Origin: Chryseobacterium sp. 52 | GTDB lineage: Bacteria > Bacteroidota > Bacteroidia > Flavobacteriales > Weeksellaceae | Direction: 5' to 3' | DNA: 64,000 nt | NCBI RefSeq assembly: GCF_002754245.1 | Contig: NZ_PEEX01000001.1 | Span: 1,592,001 to 1,656,000 of the forward strand | Shown: positions 60,371 to 64,000 of the stretch, in pieces | Layout of the letters: each line of letters begins with the position of its first letter | How positions within the stretch are numbered: the first letter of the stretch is position 1 | Notes under the pieces: generated by a model | Told to the model about the DNA's origin: nothing | Seen by the model: only the letters and a program-made list of their open reading frames with translations | Database searches by the model: none | Position numbers and translations under genes: made by a program

Positions 60371-63208
60371 ATGGACGCAACACAAGATAAAAGACTCTTT
60401 CTTATCGATGCTTATGCAATGATATTCAGAGGATATTACGCATTGATCAGGAATCCGAGACTCACCAGTACAGGTCTGGATACCTCTGCTATTTTTGGTT
60501 TCACCAATTCCTTGATAGAATTGATCAGAAGAGAAAAGCCATCCCATCTGGCCGTTGTTTTTGATGTAGGAAGGGCGAGTGTAAGAACAGATGATTATGC
60601 AGATTACAAAGCCAACAGAAGCGAGACTCCTGAAGCCATCAAAATTGCGGTTCCATACATTCATAGAATTTTGGAGGCTATGCATATTCCCAATTTAGGG
60701 GTAGAAGGTTATGAAGCAGATGATGTCATAGGAACGATTGCCTGCAAAGCTGAAAAAGAAGGCTATACCACTTTCATGGTAACACCGGATAAAGATTTTG
60801 CCCAGCTGGTTACAGATAAGATCAAAATCTATAAACCTAGTTTAAAAGGAAGTGATATTGAGATCCTGGGAGTAGAAGAAATAAAAGCAAAATACGAAAT
60901 TGAAGACCCAAAACAGGTAATCGATTTCCTTGCGATGATGGGTGATGCTGTAGATAATATACCGGGACTGGATGGGGTAGGAGAGAAAACGGCCATGAAA
61001 TACCTTAAAGAATTCGGAAATATCGAAACACTCCTTGCCAATACGGATAAACTGAAAGGAAAGCTGAAAGAAAAAGTGGAGGCTTCTGCAGAACGCGGAA
61101 TTTTATCAAAAAAATTAGCCACCATCATCTGTGATGTACCCATAGAATTTCATCAGGAACAATACGATCTTGATATACCGGATTTCGAAAAGGTAAAAGA
61201 AGTTTTCGAAGAAATTGAATTCAGAAGACTCTACGAAAATCTGTACAGAGCATTCGCTTCTTCAGCACCTGCAGAAACAGGAGTTGTAAAAGATGTTGAG
61301 GCTAAACAGGCCTCCGTAGCCTCCGAAGTAAAAGGACAGGTAATGCAGCTGGATTTGTTTGCCAATTTTGAAGAACTGGATCAGGCAACCTCTACCAAAT
61401 CCTCCATCGAGCAGAATGACCATCTTTACCAGTTTGTGGATAATCCGAAAGCACAGAAAGTATTGGTCAATAACTTATTAAAACAGAAAACAGTATGTTT
61501 TGATACAGAAACCACCTCATTGAATGAGCTGGAAGCTGAACTTGTCGGAATGAGTTTTTCCTATAAAAAAGGCTTAGCTTATTATATCCCTTTATCGGAG
61601 AACAGAGACGAAGTGCTGCAGACCCTGGAAATTTTCAGACCGTTTTTTGAAAAAGAAGACCTTCTGAAAATAGCACATAATTTAAAATTCGATTATAAAA
61701 TCTTACAACAGTACGATATTACGGTAAAAGGCGCCATGTTTGATACCATGATTGCCCATTATCTGCTGAATCCGGACGGAAGACACGGTATGGACTATCT
61801 TTCCGAGGTCTATCTGAATTATAAACCGGTTTCCATTGAAACCATTATTGGAAAAAAAGGTAAAAATCAAGGGACTTTCAGAGATGCAGACCTGAGAACA
61901 CAAACTGATTACGCTGCAGAAGATGCCGACGTAACTTTCCAGTTGTACGAACTTTTTGCCCCACAATTAAAAAAAGAAAATTTAGAAGATCTTTTCTTCA
62001 ATATAGAAATGCCTCTGATGGAAGTTCTGGCTAAAATGGAACTCTCAGGAATCTCATTAGATGAAAAATGGCTGGCACAGGAAAGCATCGATCTGGAAAA
62101 TGATTTGAGACAACTGGAAACCACCATTTTTGAACTTTCAGGAGAAGAATTCAATATGAATTCGCCAAAACAGCTTGGAGAGATCCTGTTTGAAAAAATG
62201 CAGCTGGATCCTAAAGCCAAGAAAACAAAAACCGGACAGTATGCTACTTCAGAAGATGTGCTTCAGAAGCTTTCTTCAAAACATGAGATTATTAAGCATA
62301 TTCTGGAATACAGAACCTATCAGAAATTAAAATCCACTTATGTAGATGCACTGCCTTCGCAGATCGATAAGAAAGACAGCAGGGTACATACTAATTTCTC
62401 CCAGACAACGGCTGCTACAGGCCGTCTGGCAAGTGTTAACCCCAATCTTCAGAACATCCCGATCAGAACACTTCGTGGACAGCAGATCAGAGGAGCTTTT
62501 GTTTCAGGAGAAGGGAAAAAGATTATCTCCGCTGATTACTCGCAAATTGAACTTCGTTTGATTGCCGAGATTTCAGGAGAAGAGAATATGATTAAAGCTT
62601 TTCAGGATGGAGAAGATATCCACGCTTCAACAGCGGCAAAATTGTTTAAAATTCCTTTGGAAGAAGTTTCCAAAACACAGAGAAGCCAGGCAAAAACAGT
62701 CAATTTTGGAATTATCTATGGACAGGGTGCATTTGCATTGGCAGAGCAGACCGGAATGTCCAGAAGCGAAGCCAAACAGATGATCGAAGCCTATTTTGAA
62801 ACCTATCCGAAATTAAAGGAATATATGGCAGAGCAGGTAAGCAAAGCCCGTCAGATAGGATATGTGGAAACTATTTTAGGAAGAAAACGCCATTTGAAAG
62901 ATATCAATTCCAATAATTTCGTCGTAAGAGGACATGCCGAAAGAAATGCCGTGAATGCACCGGTTCAGGGAAGTGCGGCAGATGTTGTAAAGCTGGCAAT
63001 GATTAAGATCAATAAAGAGCTGGAAGTACAGCAGTTAAAAACTAAAATGCTTCTTCAGGTACATGACGAATTGGTGTTTGAATCTCCAATAGATGAGATT
63101 GAAGCAGCTTCAAAATTAATCAAAACCGAAATGGAGAGTGCTTTGGAAACAAAAGTACCCTTATTGGTAGAAGTGGGAGTCGGTAATAACTGGCTGGAAG
63201 CCCATTGA
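60371..63208 (+). CDS. polA: DNA polymerase I
   Basis: A 945-residue repair and Okazaki-fragment polymerase; the ATG at 60371 (MDATQDKRLFLIDAYAMIFR) is used rather than an upstream TTG. Residues 1-290 are the 5' nuclease (VVFDVGRASVRTDDY, EGYEADDVIG, TPDKDFAQLV). Residues about 340-530 are a proofreading 3'-5' exonuclease with all acidic motifs kept (VCFDTETTSLNE, IAHNLKFDYKIL, YAAEDADVTFQL). The polymerase part has DYSQIELRLIAEISGE, KTVNFGIIYGQGA and VHDELVFE. Nothing ties it to the type VI genes; it marks the locus end. Confidence 0.97.
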   Translation: MDATQDKRLFLIDAYAMIFRGYYALIRNPRLTSTGLDTSAIFGFTNSLIELIRREKPSHLAVVFDVGRASVRTDDYADYKANRSETPEAIKIAVPYIHRILEAMHIPNLGVEGYEADDVIGTIACKAEKEGYTTFMVTPDKDFAQLVTDKIKIYKPSLKGSDIEILGVEEIKAKYEIEDPKQVIDFLAMMGDAVDNIPGLDGVGEKTAMKYLKEFGNIETLLANTDKLKGKLKEKVEASAERGILSKKLATIICDVPIEFHQEQYDLDIPDFEKVKEVFEEIEFRRLYENLYRAFASSAPAETGVVKDVEAKQASVASEVKGQVMQLDLFANFEELDQATSTKSSIEQNDHLYQFVDNPKAQKVLVNNLLKQKTVCFDTETTSLNELEAELVGMSFSYKKGLAYYIPLSENRDEVLQTLEIFRPFFEKEDLLKIAHNLKFDYKILQQYDITVKGAMFDTMIAHYLLNPDGRHGMDYLSEVYLNYKPVSIETIIGKKGKNQGTFRDADLRTQTDYAAEDADVTFQLYELFAPQLKKENLEDLFFNIEMPLMEVLAKMELSGISLDEKWLAQESIDLENDLRQLETTIFELSGEEFNMNSPKQLGEILFEKMQLDPKAKKTKTGQYATSEDVLQKLSSKHEIIKHILEYRTYQKLKSTYVDALPSQIDKKDSRVHTNFSQTTAATGRLASVNPNLQNIPIRTLRGQQIRGAFVSGEGKKIISADYSQIELRLIAEISGEENMIKAFQDGEDIHASTAAKLFKIPLEEVSKTQRSQAKTVNFGIIYGQGAFALAEQTGMSRSEAKQMIEAYFETYPKLKEYMAEQVSKARQIGYVETILGRKRHLKDINSNNFVVRGHAERNAVNAPVQGSAADVVKLAMIKINKELEVQQLKTKMLLQVHDELVFESPIDEIEAASKLIKTEMESALETKVPLLVEVGVGNNWLEAH

Positions 63209-63231
63209 TAAAATAATACAGAACAAAAAAT

Positions 63232-63259
63232 AAGGTGGGTTTTTAAACTCACCTTTTTT
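63232..63259 (+). terminator. terminator after polA
   Basis: AAGGTGGGTTT / AAACTCACCTT with one mismatch and T-run. 63260-63435 holds no gene. Confidence 0.78.
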
Positions 63260-63435
63260 ACTACACATTTTAATAATAATTTTTCATCTCATTGATTTTA
63301 TCTTCGTCTTTTTTAAGGTCTGTGTATCAAGATATCGATAATTCATCTTCATGAATACCTGATAAAGATATAAAGTATAAAATTTCTGTGAAATACTACT
63401 TTTGTGGTAATTTTTAATGAAATAAAAAGAAATAT

Positions 63436-64000
63436 TTATTCTCCTACAGAATCATATAGCTTCCGTATAATCTCTTCCGGAGAAGTTTTTTCAAATAAAT
63501 ACCGTTCTTTTTTAAGATGGGAGGTCTTAGATTCTGAGGGCATTTCTTCCTCCATGGTATTCACGGTCTCATGTACCACTTTTCCTTTCATAGGTTCGTA
63601 ATACAGTGCCGAGTGAGAGCCCGCTCCCATATTATAAGTCTCAATATAAGTCAGGATGAGGTCGCCATTTAGGTATTTAAACTTACTGAATTGATTTCCG
63701 TACGGTCCAATATCATACAGGTTAATATTCAGTTCACCTTTTTCTATGGAAATATCTTCAGGGTCATGCATCTTATATCCGGCTTCATTGTATTCATCCG
63801 GCAATACAGTATCTGAGATTTTATCAAGGCGATAAGTTGTATCTGTATTTTTTAAAAGGATCAGCATTTTTCTTCCCGCAAGAGTATCCTCTTTTTTTCT
63901 GATCACAAGAGCAACATCTGAAATTCCGTCCTGATTAAGATCTCCTTCTGCATCATACTGAATTTCATAGCCGTCAGGAACCAGATCAGAAGGTTTTTTT
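63436..64000 (-). CDS. hypothetical protein with EF-hand-like/VCBS-like segment, 5' end cut by window
   Basis: The frame stays open to the right edge, so the start lies outside; at least 188 residues are visible. A GTG at 63906 is not the real start, since upstream residues DGYEIQYDAEGDLNQDGISD and VALVIRKKED continue the domain. The GDLNQDGISD stretch resembles the calcium-loop-like repeats of FG-GAP/VCBS proteins. Later residues include YNEAGYKMHDPEDISIEKGE and YNMGAGSHSALYYEPMKGKV. Such proteins are common secreted proteins of Chryseobacterium; the role is unknown. Confidence 0.7.
   Translation of the reverse strand, partial: KKPSDLVPDGYEIQYDAEGDLNQDGISDVALVIRKKEDTLAGRKMLILLKNTDTTYRLDKISDTVLPDEYNEAGYKMHDPEDISIEKGELNINLYDIGPYGNQFSKFKYLNGDLILTYIETYNMGAGSHSALYYEPMKGKVVHETVNTMEEEMPSESKTSHLKKERYLFEKTSPEEIIRKLYDSVGE

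Noticed and set aside
1..64000. tRNA, rRNA, riboswitch or CRISPR loci
   Set aside because: None could be recognised by eye on either strand; a covariance-model scan would be needed to exclude small ones.

Overview
The window looks like the chromosome of a Chryseobacterium-type member of the Bacteroidota (Flavobacteriia, Weeksellaceae). This rests on AT-rich DNA, promoters of the TTTG / TAnnTTTG kind, few Shine-Dalgarno sequences, type IX secretion (T9SS) sorting domains, a Bacteroidota-type (subtype iii) type VI secretion locus and many Bacteroidota lipoprotein signals. The species call is inference from gene content; no rRNA or tRNA gene was found.

Left part (1-10.4 kb): a partial SGNH hydrolase-like gene, an alpha/beta hydrolase, and a lipoprotein with a CKQHDC motif like the Ivy lysozyme inhibitors. 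A leftward cluster for tyrosine and homogentisate breakdown follows: hmgA, an acetyl-CoA hydrolase/transferase, hpd, fumarylacetoacetase, a flavin reductase and two unknown genes. A small GxxExxY gene, boxed by a perfect 20-nt inverted repeat and lacking a normal start codon, sits inside this cluster.

Middle (10.4-37 kb): a TonB-dependent receptor with a translationally coupled thioredoxin, divergent from hmgA across a promoter overlapped by an inverted repeat. Then come an HxlR regulator divergent from an oxidoreductase/cupin pair, a Crp/Fnr-DoxX-AhpD group, a secreted M4 metallopeptidase, a four-gene redox operon (MdaB-like, SDR, ABM, DJ-1), several regulators, hydrolases, acetyltransferases and aldo/keto reductases, nitronate monooxygenase, an AlkD-like protein and mpl with membrane-lipid and Nudix genes. 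Dispersed repeat words fill several intergenic gaps.

Curli-like locus (37.3-42.8 kb): a major subunit made of 22 gap-free 11-residue curlin units, a minor subunit, a CsgE with an extra N-terminal domain, CsgF, a CsgG carrying a C-terminal outer-membrane barrel-like domain, and a propeller lipoprotein. Tandem palindromes lie upstream. A LuxR-type regulator without the usual phospho-acceptor Asp follows, convergent to the operon.

Right part (44-64 kb): OsmC protein, a T9SS delta-60 repeat protein, ribonuclease G/E, a 29-residue AURKAIP1/COX24-like basic protein, HU and a second LuxR-type regulator. The type VI block is tssO, a tssO-like gene, a PKD-domain gene, tssR, tssD, tssH, a lytic transglycosylase and two further tssD copies; the sheath, baseplate and VgrG genes are absent from the window. 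All three tssD promoters carry the same tandem 15-mers 21 bp apart and exactly 64 bp from the -7 box, which suggests shared activation. polA and a partial gene close the window.
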